A DNA stretch of 33,713 bases from Deltaproteobacteria bacterium. GTDB lineage: Bacteria; Bdellovibrionota_C; UBA2361; JAGFJO01. The DNA is taken from the NCBI GenBank assembly GCA_024102635.1, contig JAGFJO010000138.1, positions 1 through 33,713 on the forward strand. The letters are read 5' to 3'. Positions 26,347 through 33,713 of this stretch are shown piece after piece (within the stretch, counting starts at the first letter, position 1; each line of letters starts with the position of its first letter). Below the pieces are notes generated by a model. The model did no database searches. It was not told the origin of the DNA and saw only the letters and a list, made by a program, of their open reading frames with translations. Made by a program: the position numbers and the translations under genes.

Positions 26347-27858
26347 ATGCTGACCAAGTTTGAGGCAGATGCGGATCGAGTATCGAGTGCCGCACAGAGG
26401 TTTTACGTGCTATTTGCGGCGTGCGTGCTAGCACTTTTCGCGAAGGCCGTATCCAGGCTTGCCGCCGACCCGGACCTTTTCGCTCGTATCGCGATGGGCC
26501 GTCTGGTGATACGGGACGGCAGAGTACCTTTGCAGGATCCTTTTGCATTTACTCCAACAAAGCCGGTGTGGATTGATCACGAATGGCTTTCGGGAGTGGT
26601 TTTTTATCTGTTAGCCGCATTTGACGGGGACCGCGCTCTATTTGCGTTCAAGGCGGTCATAATGAGCGCCACTGTTTTTTTTCTGCTTAAAGCCCAAAGG
26701 CTTCGTAACGGGCCTCCATCGTTCGGCGTTGCTATCTTTACGTTGGTACTGACACTCGATTGCTTTTATCTTTGGGCTGGCACGGTCCGATCCCACATTT
26801 TCACCTACTTTTTTTTATCACTTTACTACTACCTTTTTGAGCGTTATCGCCGCAGAAGAAACTCGATCGATCTGGCGTGGCAGGCGGTCATCATGCCGTT
26901 TTGGGCCAATTCGCATGGCGGTTTCACCCTTGGATTGATTTTGCAAGCGTTCTACTGCGCTTCCATTTCGCTCGATTTAAAGAAGATCTCGTGCTTGTGG
27001 CTGCCGATAGTAACCACCATTGCAACGCTCCTCAACCCGTACGGCCTAGCTTATTGGGAGTATATCGTAGAGGCGTTATCTATGGAGCGTCCCTCAATCA
27101 CCGAATGGGCGCCGATACTTCCGTTTTCTATCGGCGGGGCGCTGCCGTATATTTTTGCTGCGATATTTCTTACCGGCTGGTTGGTTGCGAGGCAGCGTGA
27201 TTTTGTGACGTTCGCCGCAGTGCTGTTTTTTGCCTATTGCGGCGTGCGCCATGAGAGGTTGATCGCACTCTTCTCGTTTTCGTTGGTAGTACTGGGAGCG
27301 CCTTACCTGCACTCCGGAATTGCGTTATGGGCCCGTCCATTAGGTGGGCTTGCATCAAAAATTAGAAGGGTATTGGTTGTAGTGCTCTCTTTTATATTTG
27401 TATGGGCCGCCACACTGAGCGCAACCTTTATCGCCAGTTTTCCCTCTTTTTCGTTGTCCCTCGATTTATACCCGGTAGAGGCCGTTGAATGGCTAGAGCG
27501 GCATGCGCAAGAAGGAGACGTGCTCATAGATTTTAATGCAGGTAGCTACGCTCTTTGGCGCCTATATCCTGAGTTCAAGGTGTCGATCGATGGCCGATAT
27601 GAAGAGGTTTACTCTCAATCTTTAGTAGACACTGTCGCAGCCGCGCTGAGCTGCAGCGATGCTGCTGAGCAGGAGAGAGCGCTTAGCGAGATAAATCCGG
27701 ACTTCATTATCGCCCGTGCGGCACTGCCGTGTTTGGAGTCCAGTGAATGGAAGGAGCTGTTCACCAACGGGGATTGGTTCGTCTACGGACCTCATCGCGA
27801 ACACGTTGAGTTGCGGCGCAGCGGCGAGACCCGTCCTTTATGGATACCTAAGTTCTAA
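26347..27858 (+). CDS. GT-C-like polytopic membrane protein
   Basis: About 503 residues from ATG 26347; a longer frame begins inside the preceding gene and is less likely. First membrane segment (about 18-38) is followed by ADPDLFARIAMGRLVI, DPFAFTP and WIDHEWLSGVVFYLL (40-90), a layout common in uncharacterised bacterial GT-C proteins (DPDLWxH...G...P..DPF..T...W.DHEWL). About ten membrane segments follow to residue 385, then a soluble C-terminal domain with FNAGSYALW and KVSIDGRYEEVY (about 390-503). Asp41/Asp43 are candidate catalytic acids. Donor and acceptor unknown. Probably cotranscribed with the lipoprotein hydrolase 29 bp upstream. Confidence 0.65.
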   Translation: MLTKFEADADRVSSAAQRFYVLFAACVLALFAKAVSRLAADPDLFARIAMGRLVIRDGRVPLQDPFAFTPTKPVWIDHEWLSGVVFYLLAAFDGDRALFAFKAVIMSATVFFLLKAQRLRNGPPSFGVAIFTLVLTLDCFYLWAGTVRSHIFTYFFLSLYYYLFERYRRRRNSIDLAWQAVIMPFWANSHGGFTLGLILQAFYCASISLDLKKISCLWLPIVTTIATLLNPYGLAYWEYIVEALSMERPSITEWAPILPFSIGGALPYIFAAIFLTGWLVARQRDFVTFAAVLFFAYCGVRHERLIALFSFSLVVLGAPYLHSGIALWARPLGGLASKIRRVLVVVLSFIFVWAATLSATFIASFPSFSLSLDLYPVEAVEWLERHAQEGDVLIDFNAGSYALWRLYPEFKVSIDGRYEEVYSQSLVDTVAAALSCSDAAEQERALSEINPDFIIARAALPCLESSEWKELFTNGDWFVYGPHREHVELRRSGETRPLWIPKF

Positions 27859-27877
27859 AGAGCCTTCCCGGTATTCA

Positions 27878-28453
27878 CTACGAAGCTTTGCTTTTAAGGT
27901 CGAAAAAATTCTTATTACCGCAAAGAGTTCCGGACTGCGAGTCGCGTAAAGCCACTCCGCGTATCTCGGATGCAAGACGGTTTATCAGCTCGGTGGAACT
28001 TTTTGCCGGCGTTGCAACGGTGTCAAGAGTGGTTTGAATCTCGGTTGTCCCTTCGCCAGCTGTAATCTTGATGCGCAGCTGTCCGGGATCAAACATGCTG
28101 TTGCTCTCACCCTCTTCGTCCAGCTTCAGCTCATGACTATCCGCGAATCGTTTTACCTTTGAAGCTGCTTGAGCAATTGATTCAGCATCTTCCTCACTCA
28201 GTTTTGTGACCTTTTGGTACTGAGAATACTGGCGGCCACCGGCCATCCGTCCACACTCGGCAAACAGCCGCCGGCTTGAAATCTTGAATTGTTCAAAAGA
28301 GGCCTGCCTAAAGGAAGAGCGGCTCACATACAAATCAAGGGCTTGGAGTGCAATCGGCTCGACGGTATCGTTCTCCGCTGAGGAACCTAAGCTGCAGGCC
28401 TGTGCCCCCGCAAGAAGGGAAATGACGGCGGCTTTGATGAGGCGATTTCTCAT
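27878..28453 (-). CDS. small putative exported lipoprotein, unknown function
   Basis: 191 residues from ATG 28453 (ATG 28465 is equally possible). The N-terminus MRNRLIKAAVISLLAGAQAC is a signal peptide ending at a Cys; AQAC is an imperfect lipobox, so lipidation is uncertain. The mature part is polar, with a helical region and two further Cys that could pair. The frame continues upstream through the tRNA-Leu gene, but that part cannot be coding. It starts 47 bp downstream of the tRNA. I do not recognise the family. Confidence 0.55.
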   Translation of the reverse strand: MRNRLIKAAVISLLAGAQACSLGSSAENDTVEPIALQALDLYVSRSSFRQASFEQFKISSRRLFAECGRMAGGRQYSQYQKVTKLSEEDAESIAQAASKVKRFADSHELKLDEEGESNSMFDPGQLRIKITAGEGTTEIQTTLDTVATPAKSSTELINRLASEIRGVALRDSQSGTLCGNKNFFDLKSKAS

Positions 28454-28500
28454 AGCAGTTACCATTGTACTAAAATTTCTATTGATTGCTTTCGATAAAC

Positions 28501-28583
28501 TGCCGGAGAAAGGACTTGAACCTTCACACAGTTGCCTGTATCGGATTTTGAATCCGACGCGTCTGCCATTCCGCCACTCCGGC
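28501..28583 (-). tRNA. tRNA-Leu(CAA)
   Basis: 83-nt class II tRNA. Acceptor GCCGGAG pairs with CTCCGGC, discriminator A. The anticodon stem TCGGA/TCCGA encloses the loop TTCAAAA, giving anticodon CAA (reads UUG). There is a variable arm and a GGTTCAAGTCC T arm. CCA is not encoded (the next bases are GTT). Confidence 0.95.
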
Positions 28584-28639
28584 TCGCTACGTTCCGCCGC
28601 TAGACAGTTCATTTATATAGCGCAGGGCGGCACATTTGT

Positions 28640-29392
28640 CTATCTGGAGCTCTGTTGCAGCGATTCAAGCTCTGATCTGATCATCTCTTCAACGGTGGAG
28701 CAAACCTCCTTGGCGTCGCGATTGCGGTGTTCCAATACAGCAAGTACACGCACTTTGACTCTAATCCCATAAGGAACCGGCCAAAAGTTGTAGCGCAGAA
28801 TCTGCCAGCTTCCGCTTATCACCACTGGGACTATCGCGGCGTTCGGCATGTTGCTAATTAAGGTTTGAAGCCCGCCGTACTTGAACGGCTTCATCCGCCC
28901 GTCTCTGGCTCTGGTGCCCTCGGGAAAAATACAAGCAGTGTGATTGAGCTTTTCCGTTGTACGGCCAAACTCCTCAATAGCACTCAGCGCCTGCGCGGGA
29001 TCCCTGCGGTTTATCAACGCCGAGCCCATGTGGCGCAAAGCAAAGGATATGCTCGGGATGCCCCGGCTGAGCTCTACTTTCGAAATAAACTTGGGATGAT
29101 GCTTTCGAAATGCAAGCAGGAGTAGGGGCACATCGTACATGCTTTGGTGATTGGAGACCACGATAAGCGGACGACCGCGGGGAAGTGACACGTTAAAAAC
29201 CACATCGAAGCGGGTTCCAATAACACGCAGGGCCCATAAAATGCAGAAATTCATCCATTCCAGCACGCGCTTGTGAGGGGAGTAGCCCCCGATGTAGTAA
29301 GCCGCCACGAGCAGCGGATGAAAGACTAGAAGAACAGACCAAAACAAGAGGACAAAAAGCGGGGTAAAAAGATATCCGAGCACTTTATTCAT
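28640..29392 (-). CDS. plsC: 1-acyl-sn-glycerol-3-phosphate acyltransferase
   Basis: 250 residues. PlsC acylates lysophosphatidic acid to phosphatidic acid at the inner membrane. An N-terminal membrane segment (about 8-33) precedes the HX4D motif NHQSMYD (His82, Asp87), a FISKVELSRGIP block, INRRD, and FPEGTR at 155-160, the full set of acyltransferase motifs. ATG 29392 is preferred over the frame's upstream ATG at 29434 because it starts just before the membrane segment and has AGAGGA upstream; it overlaps the end of the HD-like gene by 8 bp, so the two are translationally coupled. The tRNA-Leu gene lies 56 bp downstream. Confidence 0.9.
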   Translation of the reverse strand: MNKVLGYLFTPLFVLLFWSVLLVFHPLLVAAYYIGGYSPHKRVLEWMNFCILWALRVIGTRFDVVFNVSLPRGRPLIVVSNHQSMYDVPLLLLAFRKHHPKFISKVELSRGIPSISFALRHMGSALINRRDPAQALSAIEEFGRTTEKLNHTACIFPEGTRARDGRMKPFKYGGLQTLISNMPNAAIVPVVISGSWQILRYNFWPVPYGIRVKVRVLAVLEHRNRDAKEVCSTVEEMIRSELESLQQSSR

Positions 29393-29972
29393 GCCGAGGA
29401 TCCTCTCTGAATCTCTTGAGCCTTTCAATAGCATGAGCGGTCAGCGCTGAAACCTTGCTGCGGGGCGCTAACGCCGAGTAGCTGCGCCAACGCGACTCGA
29501 ACTGCGGAAGCTCTTTGTCGAGCTGCGCCAAAAAGTCTCTCTTCATGTGAAAGTGCCGCACATCATCCAGCATGTATGCAAGTAGAAGACTTGCAGTTAA
29601 CTCATCTGGGGGCGGCGAATTATCGGAAAGGGAGCGCCGCGCTGCGGCACAGGTTTGGTAAGCTTCTTCCAGCTCCGCCGGCAGGGACTTCGAAGGAAGC
29701 TCTTCGGCGCACAGAAGTATAGCAGCCGCAACTTGGAGTGAGGTAACGTCATGGTTCCCTGATAGAACGATCTCGGCAACCCGTGCGGGGCGGGGATTGA
29801 AGCTCGCTTCCGAAGGGCGCTCAATATTACGTTCATCCAGAGCTCCGTGTTGCACAGCAAAGTCAAACGCAGCTGCAACAATGCTGACCTCGGCAGGCCT
29901 AAAGGTACGGCGTAACTTGCCCCAGAGGGAGGGCGAGGCAGCAGAAATGGATAGATTTTCTAAAGCCGGCAT
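29385..29972 (-). CDS. degenerate HD-domain (RelA/SpoT hydrolase-like) protein
   Basis: 195 residues, soluble and helical. The order of segments recalls the HD domain of (p)ppGpp hydrolases: VAAAFDFAVQHGA (28-45 or so), RPARVAEIVLSGNHDVTSLQVAAAI with its split after 20 residues here matching HPLxVAxIL..xxDxxTxxAALLHD, and LLLAYMLDDVRHFHM matching LADRLHNxRxL. The metal-binding His, His-Asp and Asp of the family are not conserved (the HD position reads CAEE), so it is probably not a hydrolase. It overlaps plsC by 8 bp and is likely cotranscribed. The family link is a by-eye inference and may be wrong. Confidence 0.5.
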   Translation of the reverse strand: MPALENLSISAASPSLWGKLRRTFRPAEVSIVAAAFDFAVQHGALDERNIERPSEASFNPRPARVAEIVLSGNHDVTSLQVAAAILLCAEELPSKSLPAELEEAYQTCAAARRSLSDNSPPPDELTASLLLAYMLDDVRHFHMKRDFLAQLDKELPQFESRWRSYSALAPRSKVSALTAHAIERLKRFREDPRHE

Positions 29973-30182
29973 ACTGGGTTTAATAAAACACGGTTTGGTG
30001 CAATGTTTGGGATAATCACACCAGATCTACTTAGAAGAGCTAGGAAAAACAAGGGGATATCTGGTCCGGCTCCGGCAGCAGTTGGTAACTGGCTTAACTC
30101 CCGGGGAATGGTTACTATTGCAAATGAGGATTTGCCGATAGCGGAGATGACGATCCAGATCATAACAGCCACAGGAGGGCAC

Positions 30183-31112
30183 TTGAGAGATATTGATACT
30201 TATATGGAGGACTCATTTTCGGTTAAAAGGAGGACTTCGCTGTTCGCCGCTTTTGCCGTTTATCTCGCCTCACTTCTACTCTCCGTTGTTACTTCGGCTC
30301 ATCGTGCATCAGCTGATACTTATATTTCTCCCGAGCTTATTCAGATAAGCACACCGGTGTACCGGCCAGACAGCTCAGAATTCGAAATGCCCTTGGGAGA
30401 GTATGTTTACACGGTGAGCTGGCAAGGCATTCCTGCCGCGACTGTTACAGCGCGCGTGGAGCAACGCGGAACGCAGTACTACATTGACACTGTGGTTAAG
30501 ACGTATAGTGCAATAGATATCTTTTATAAGTTGCGGTACCGCGCTCAAGGATGGATTTCAGCTGTAGATTTTTACCCTTCGCAATGCGTCATCGAGCAGC
30601 AAGAAAACTCACGTAATCGAAGGACGGAGATGAATTTTCTGCCGAGTGGAGAGATTGTTGCTGTCCGTGAAGATTTAGCAAAGGACGAGGTAAAGAGACT
30701 CACCTTTGACCCTAACAACTTTACCTTGGACCCTTTTTCTGCGGCTTTCCTCGCCCGGGGGCAGCGTTGGGAGAAAGGAGAGACAAAGGAGTTCGATACT
30801 TTCAACGGAAAGAGCCGTTATCACATTAAACTTTACGCCGAAGATTTGGTGTATGTGGATGTCGAGGGTGAAAAGCGCGGCGTTTGGGTGATCGTCCCCA
30901 CTGTAAAGAACCTCTCCAACCCCGAACAGAGCAGCAAGCTTCGCAAAGCTAAAATCTACGTTCTGGCCGATAAATCTCGTGACATCGTAAAGATAGTGAG
31001 CAGTGTCTTTATCGGAAGTGTAACAACGCAATTGGATAGTTTCACTCCGTTTCAGCGGGTCCCGGCTGGGACTCAGATTGCTAAATCAAAAACTTCACAC
31101 ATAGTGAAGTAG
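30183..31112 (+). CDS. DUF3108-family envelope protein
   Basis: 309 residues from TTG 30183. A signal peptide or N-terminal anchor (about residues 16-38, ending TSAHRASA) is followed by a beta-rich domain beginning PLGEYVYTVSWQGIPAATV, the opening pattern of DUF3108 proteins, with YRAQGWISAVDFYPSQ and DPFSAAFLAR further on. These are periplasmic or surface proteins of unknown function, common in Deltaproteobacteria and Betaproteobacteria. GGAGGG lies 3-4 nt before the TTG; ATG 30204 is an in-frame alternative without a ribosome binding site. The frame extends upstream to 30003, which looks non-coding. It ends 18 bp from the convergent fliD. Confidence 0.8.
   Translation: MRDIDTYMEDSFSVKRRTSLFAAFAVYLASLLLSVVTSAHRASADTYISPELIQISTPVYRPDSSEFEMPLGEYVYTVSWQGIPAATVTARVEQRGTQYYIDTVVKTYSAIDIFYKLRYRAQGWISAVDFYPSQCVIEQQENSRNRRTEMNFLPSGEIVAVREDLAKDEVKRLTFDPNNFTLDPFSAAFLARGQRWEKGETKEFDTFNGKSRYHIKLYAEDLVYVDVEGEKRGVWVIVPTVKNLSNPEQSSKLRKAKIYVLADKSRDIVKIVSSVFIGSVTTQLDSFTPFQRVPAGTQIAKSKTSHIVK
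31088..31110 (-). terminator. terminator of fliD, inside the end of the DUF3108 gene
   Basis: On the minus strand ACTTCAC, loop TATGT, GTGAAGT, then TTTT and GATTT: a 7-bp perfect stem followed directly by a T run, about 20 bp after the fliD stop. It overlaps the last codons of the convergent DUF3108 gene. Confidence 0.5.
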
Positions 31113-31130
31113 AATCCGGGCATTCTCAGG

Positions 31131-32555
31131 CTATTGCGGCAAAAGTGAGGTTAGCGCACTTTGTTGCGATTGGAATCCTGCAATTAGGCTCTCCAACCTT
31201 GCAAATCTAGCCGTCAGGGCCTCTTCTTCCTTGGATAGTAGCGATTCGATTTCGCTGATGCGCCTTTCGGAGTTGGTTACTTCGCTCGCATTGGCATTGG
31301 CGGCAGCGTCTATCAGCCCGTTGAATCTTATGAATTGGGCGATCTTGCCGTCCACGGCTGCTAGGTCTTCTCCTAGGTTCTGCGTAATTTCGAGCACACT
31401 GTCCGGGTCGTTACTAAGGGCATCCTCAAATACTTCACCATCAAATTTTAAAGTGCCGTCGCGCTCGGTCGTCACACCAAGATCGGCCAAAATATTCACG
31501 GTTTGACCGGTGATTCCCGCTCCGGAGAGCGCGCTCCTCAGAGTTGATAGTAAGTTCTCGTCGAGCGATGTTTTTGCAAGCGCTCCGAAAACATTCGTTA
31601 TCTCGGACCCCTCCTCCTCGCGCGTTACTAGGTCATTCTCGCTAATGAACTTCACTACCTCATTGTAGGCATCGACAAACTCTTGCATGGCTGCCGTAGT
31701 GCTTGCAGCATCGTTATTCACGCTGACGGAGGCATTTCCAGTGCCCTGCAGATTCAAGGTTAGTCCCGATATCACGTCTGTAATCGAGTTGCTTGAGCGA
31801 TATATTGAGCCTGTAACACCGCTCAAGGTAAACTCGGCGTCTGTGGCCGCACTCTCGGTATTAGTAACGAACGCACCGTCTGCAGTATTAAGGTCGCCGT
31901 TGGGATCTGTAATTCCGCTGCCAACATTCACTGCAATGGCTCCTTGCTCGGTGCCTTCAAATTTAGAGCTGACTACAAATGCATAGGAAGGCGAGGATGC
32001 CGTGCCGACATTCACCACGGACGCGGTAGCCTTTTCACTAAGAGAATTAAACTGTGCGGCCAGGTCCTCGAGGGTAGTGCTGTCCGTAAGCACTAGATCC
32101 ACGCTTTCCTGTCCGGTCCCCGTTCCAATAGTGAAAGAAAGCGTGCGATCGATTGCAGCAGCGCCGTTGTTAATGTTGGAATTTACCGCGTCTGTTGAGG
32201 AACTATAGCGATCATCAAACGAAAGAGTCGCATTCTTTGCGCGCGAAATTACGTTCAGGTCGTATGTTCCTTGATCAGCGGTATTCGCGGCCGATGCTGT
32301 TATCACCGTTTCATCGCTGGACACGGCGCTCTTACCAATGATGCCGCCGTTTATTGAGCGCAGCTTCGAAGCGGCGGATTGCAGATCGGTAAGTAGGGAC
32401 TTTAGTTCGGTAAAGGCCCCGTTAGTCTCAGTGAGATCGGTTATGCGTGTCTCTAACGGCTTTATCTGTGTGGCGCGCTTCTGGTCGAGAAGCGACTTAA
32501 TCAGGGCTTGGGAATCTATGCCAGAGGCGAGTCCGGAGAAGGAGATTAGTGCCAT
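31131..32555 (-). CDS. fliD: flagellar hook-associated protein 2 (filament cap)
   Basis: 474 residues. FliD forms the cap that assembles flagellin at the filament tip. The N-terminal ISFSGLASGIDSQALIKSLL is the FliD_N signature; the C-terminal half has the FliD_C pattern LADLGVTTERDGTLKFD near residue 360-376 and a terminal coiled coil (RRISEIESLLSKEEEALTAR). ATG 32555 is chosen over upstream starts because AAGGAAG precedes it and the known N-terminus follows at once. A sigma-28-like promoter lies 53-80 bp upstream. A second fliD copy lies immediately upstream on the same strand, and the two are similar over the whole shared C-terminal part. Confidence 0.93.
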   Translation of the reverse strand: MALISFSGLASGIDSQALIKSLLDQKRATQIKPLETRITDLTETNGAFTELKSLLTDLQSAASKLRSINGGIIGKSAVSSDETVITASAANTADQGTYDLNVISRAKNATLSFDDRYSSSTDAVNSNINNGAAAIDRTLSFTIGTGTGQESVDLVLTDSTTLEDLAAQFNSLSEKATASVVNVGTASSPSYAFVVSSKFEGTEQGAIAVNVGSGITDPNGDLNTADGAFVTNTESAATDAEFTLSGVTGSIYRSSNSITDVISGLTLNLQGTGNASVSVNNDAASTTAAMQEFVDAYNEVVKFISENDLVTREEEGSEITNVFGALAKTSLDENLLSTLRSALSGAGITGQTVNILADLGVTTERDGTLKFDGEVFEDALSNDPDSVLEITQNLGEDLAAVDGKIAQFIRFNGLIDAAANANASEVTNSERRISEIESLLSKEEEALTARFARLESLIAGFQSQQSALTSLLPQ

Positions 32556-32607
32556 AATGCTACTTCCTTGTAAACAAACTGCGGGCATCCATCCTGGATA
32601 GATCACT

Positions 32608-32634
32608 ATATCGGGGGTTTTTTGCGGCTCTTGA
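32608..32634 (-). promoter_or_regulatory. putative sigma-28 (FliA/SigD) promoter of fliD
   Basis: On the minus strand TCAA (32634-32631), exactly 15 nt, CCCGATAT (32615-32608), against TAAA-N15-GCCGATAT. The -10 element ends 52 nt before the fliD ATG, nearly the same distance as in the flagellin gene. Confidence 0.55.
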
Positions 32635-32773
32635 GAGAAATCTCCGAAAGCCGAGTGATACCAAGCCTTTCCGAAAGGGGGGTGGTTTTAATAGTTTGAA
32701 TCAGGCAGAAAAGTTCCGGCTCAGTCTGATTCTAAGGTTAGGCCGGGTTGAGTTCAGTTCGAGGCTTACTTCT

Positions 32774-33713
32774 TTACTGTCCCAGTCCTGATAAAGCCGA
32801 GGTTAGAGCGGATTGCTGGTTCTGCAGATTACCAATTAGACCTTCGAGCCGGGAGAATCTGGCTCGCATGATCTCCTCTTGCTTCAATATTTGTGATTCA
32901 GCCTGCGCAATCCTTTCATTCAGGTTGGTTATTAGGCTCTTGTTACCGTTAACGGTGACATCAATAAGACCGTTGGCTCGGGTAAACTGATATATAGCAA
33001 GTCCCTGGACGGTACCAGCAAGATCTCCGAAGTTCATCAAGATCTCGTTTACCGAAGTCGCTTCGCTTCCTAGGGCCTCGGCGAACTTGTCGGTGTCGAA
33101 TTTTAGTGTACCGTCTCTTTCGGTAGTTACTCCTAAATCAGCAAAAATTCTAACCAGCCCGCCGCTGGTATAGGTCGAGCCGCTGATGGCGGACTTTATC
33201 GCTGTCACTGCATTGTCGTCGACTCTTGAGGACGATAGAGGGGAGAATACGTTATTCACGTTCTCTCCATCCTCTTCCCTAGTAATAAGGTTGTTTTCGT
33301 TAACAAAGGCCACTATGTCATTGAAGGCGTCCACTATGTCCTGTACCTTTGCAGTGCTTCCTGCCACATCTTCCTTGATAGTAATGGTGGAAGCTCCGAT
33401 GCCCTGAAGGTTGAGAGTAAGGCCATCGATAACGTCCGATACCGTATTGCTTGAGCGTGTGATGGTACCGGCTATACCCGATATGGTGAATTGAGCGTCA
33501 GTTGCGGCCGAGCTGGTCTCCGATGCGAACATCGGAAGCGCGCTTATCGCCGGTGCTACGTCAACTGCCGGAGTGGTAGGAGGCGGCCCGGGGGGGACAT
33601 AAATCGACCCTTTTGCCGTCCCTTCGAAATTGGAACTTACGACGATGGCGTACGAGCCGGGCGATACCTCAACCATAGAGGCCGTAGCGCGCCCGTTGTT
33701 ATTGGCGTGGTTG
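32774..33713 (-). CDS. fliD: second FliD paralogue, 5' end beyond the window
   Basis: Partial: 312 C-terminal residues are present and the frame stays open to the right edge (GRATAS precedes the first in-window Met), so that Met is not the start. It matches the neighbouring FliD through RSSNTVSDVIDGLTLNLQG, LITREEDG.NVNNVFS, LADLGVTTERDGTLKFD and the final coiled coil ending QNQQSALTSALSGL. A proline-rich insert (VPPGPPPTTPAVDVAPA) replaces a loop of the other copy. The 218-bp gap between the two genes carries its own sigma-28-like promoter for the downstream copy, so they need not be cotranscribed. Confidence 0.88.
   Translation of the reverse strand, partial: NHANNNGRATASMVEVSPGSYAIVVSSNFEGTAKGSIYVPPGPPPTTPAVDVAPAISALPMFASETSSAATDAQFTISGIAGTITRSSNTVSDVIDGLTLNLQGIGASTITIKEDVAGSTAKVQDIVDAFNDIVAFVNENNLITREEDGENVNNVFSPLSSSRVDDNAVTAIKSAISGSTYTSGGLVRIFADLGVTTERDGTLKFDTDKFAEALGSEATSVNEILMNFGDLAGTVQGLAIYQFTRANGLIDVTVNGNKSLITNLNERIAQAESQILKQEEIMRARFSRLEGLIGNLQNQQSALTSALSGLGQ

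Noticed and set aside
28466..28612. N-terminal extension of the small lipoprotein gene
   Set aside because: It runs through the tRNA-Leu gene; the signal peptide starts at 28453/28465.
30003..30182. Upstream extension of the DUF3108 gene
   Set aside because: The extension adds about 60 residues before a clear signal peptide, and better starts with a ribosome binding site lie at 30183.

Overview
The window looks like a chromosomal segment of a flagellated, Gram-negative (diderm) bacterium. LptD and a sugar-nucleotide cluster point to an LPS-type outer membrane. Flagellin, two FliD caps and a FlgM-like anti-sigma factor point to a flagellum. The mixture of deltaproteobacterial-looking genes (DUF3108 protein, GT-C membrane proteins, TMTC/TPR protein) suggests a deltaproteobacterial-grade lineage such as Desulfobacterota, Bdellovibrionota or SAR324-like, but the species cannot be named from sequence alone. 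Many start codons lack a clear Shine-Dalgarno sequence, and GTG and TTG starts occur.

Layout. 1-0.29 kb: an ORF open to the left edge. 0.34-2.7 kb (minus): an amidase-signature enzyme and a divergent YjeF_N (NAD(P)HX epimerase-like) protein. 2.9-4.7 kb (plus): asd and truA behind a clear sigma-70 type promoter. 4.7-5.4 kb (minus): an M50-like membrane metalloprotease. 5.6-7.5 kb: a flagellin whose variable region is replaced by seven DxNGDG (FG-GAP/VCBS) repeats, i.e. a predicted seven-bladed beta-propeller. 7.6-10.5 kb: two polytopic membrane proteins, at least one of GT-C glycosyltransferase type. 10.5-12.3 kb (minus): a CPA1-type cation/proton antiporter and a 49-residue FlgM-like protein. 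12.6-14.2 kb: a TMTC-like GT-C protein with TPRs. 14.2-16.1 kb (minus): pgk and a NIF3-family protein. 16.3-19.9 kb (plus): accD and lptD. 20.1-25.2 kb (plus): rfbB, rfbD, manC, gmd and rmd. 25.3-27.9 kb: a GH-A-type lipoprotein and another GT-C-like membrane protein. 27.9-30.0 kb (minus): a small putative lipoprotein, tRNA-Leu(CAA), plsC and a degenerate HD-domain protein. 30.2-31.1 kb: a DUF3108 envelope protein. 31.1-33.7 kb (minus): two tandem fliD genes, the second cut by the window edge.

How it fits together. Flagellin, FliD and FlgM each have an upstream sequence resembling a sigma-28 (FliA/SigD) promoter, so they form a plausible late-flagellar regulon scattered through the window. 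Most of the rest serves the cell envelope: LPS export (LptD), GDP-D-rhamnose and part of dTDP-L-rhamnose synthesis, phospholipid synthesis (PlsC, AccD), and membrane-embedded sugar transferases. The standout is the propeller flagellin, which would display an integrin-like, probably calcium-binding beta-propeller along the filament. The nearby GT-C proteins make filament or surface glycosylation a reasonable but untested idea.
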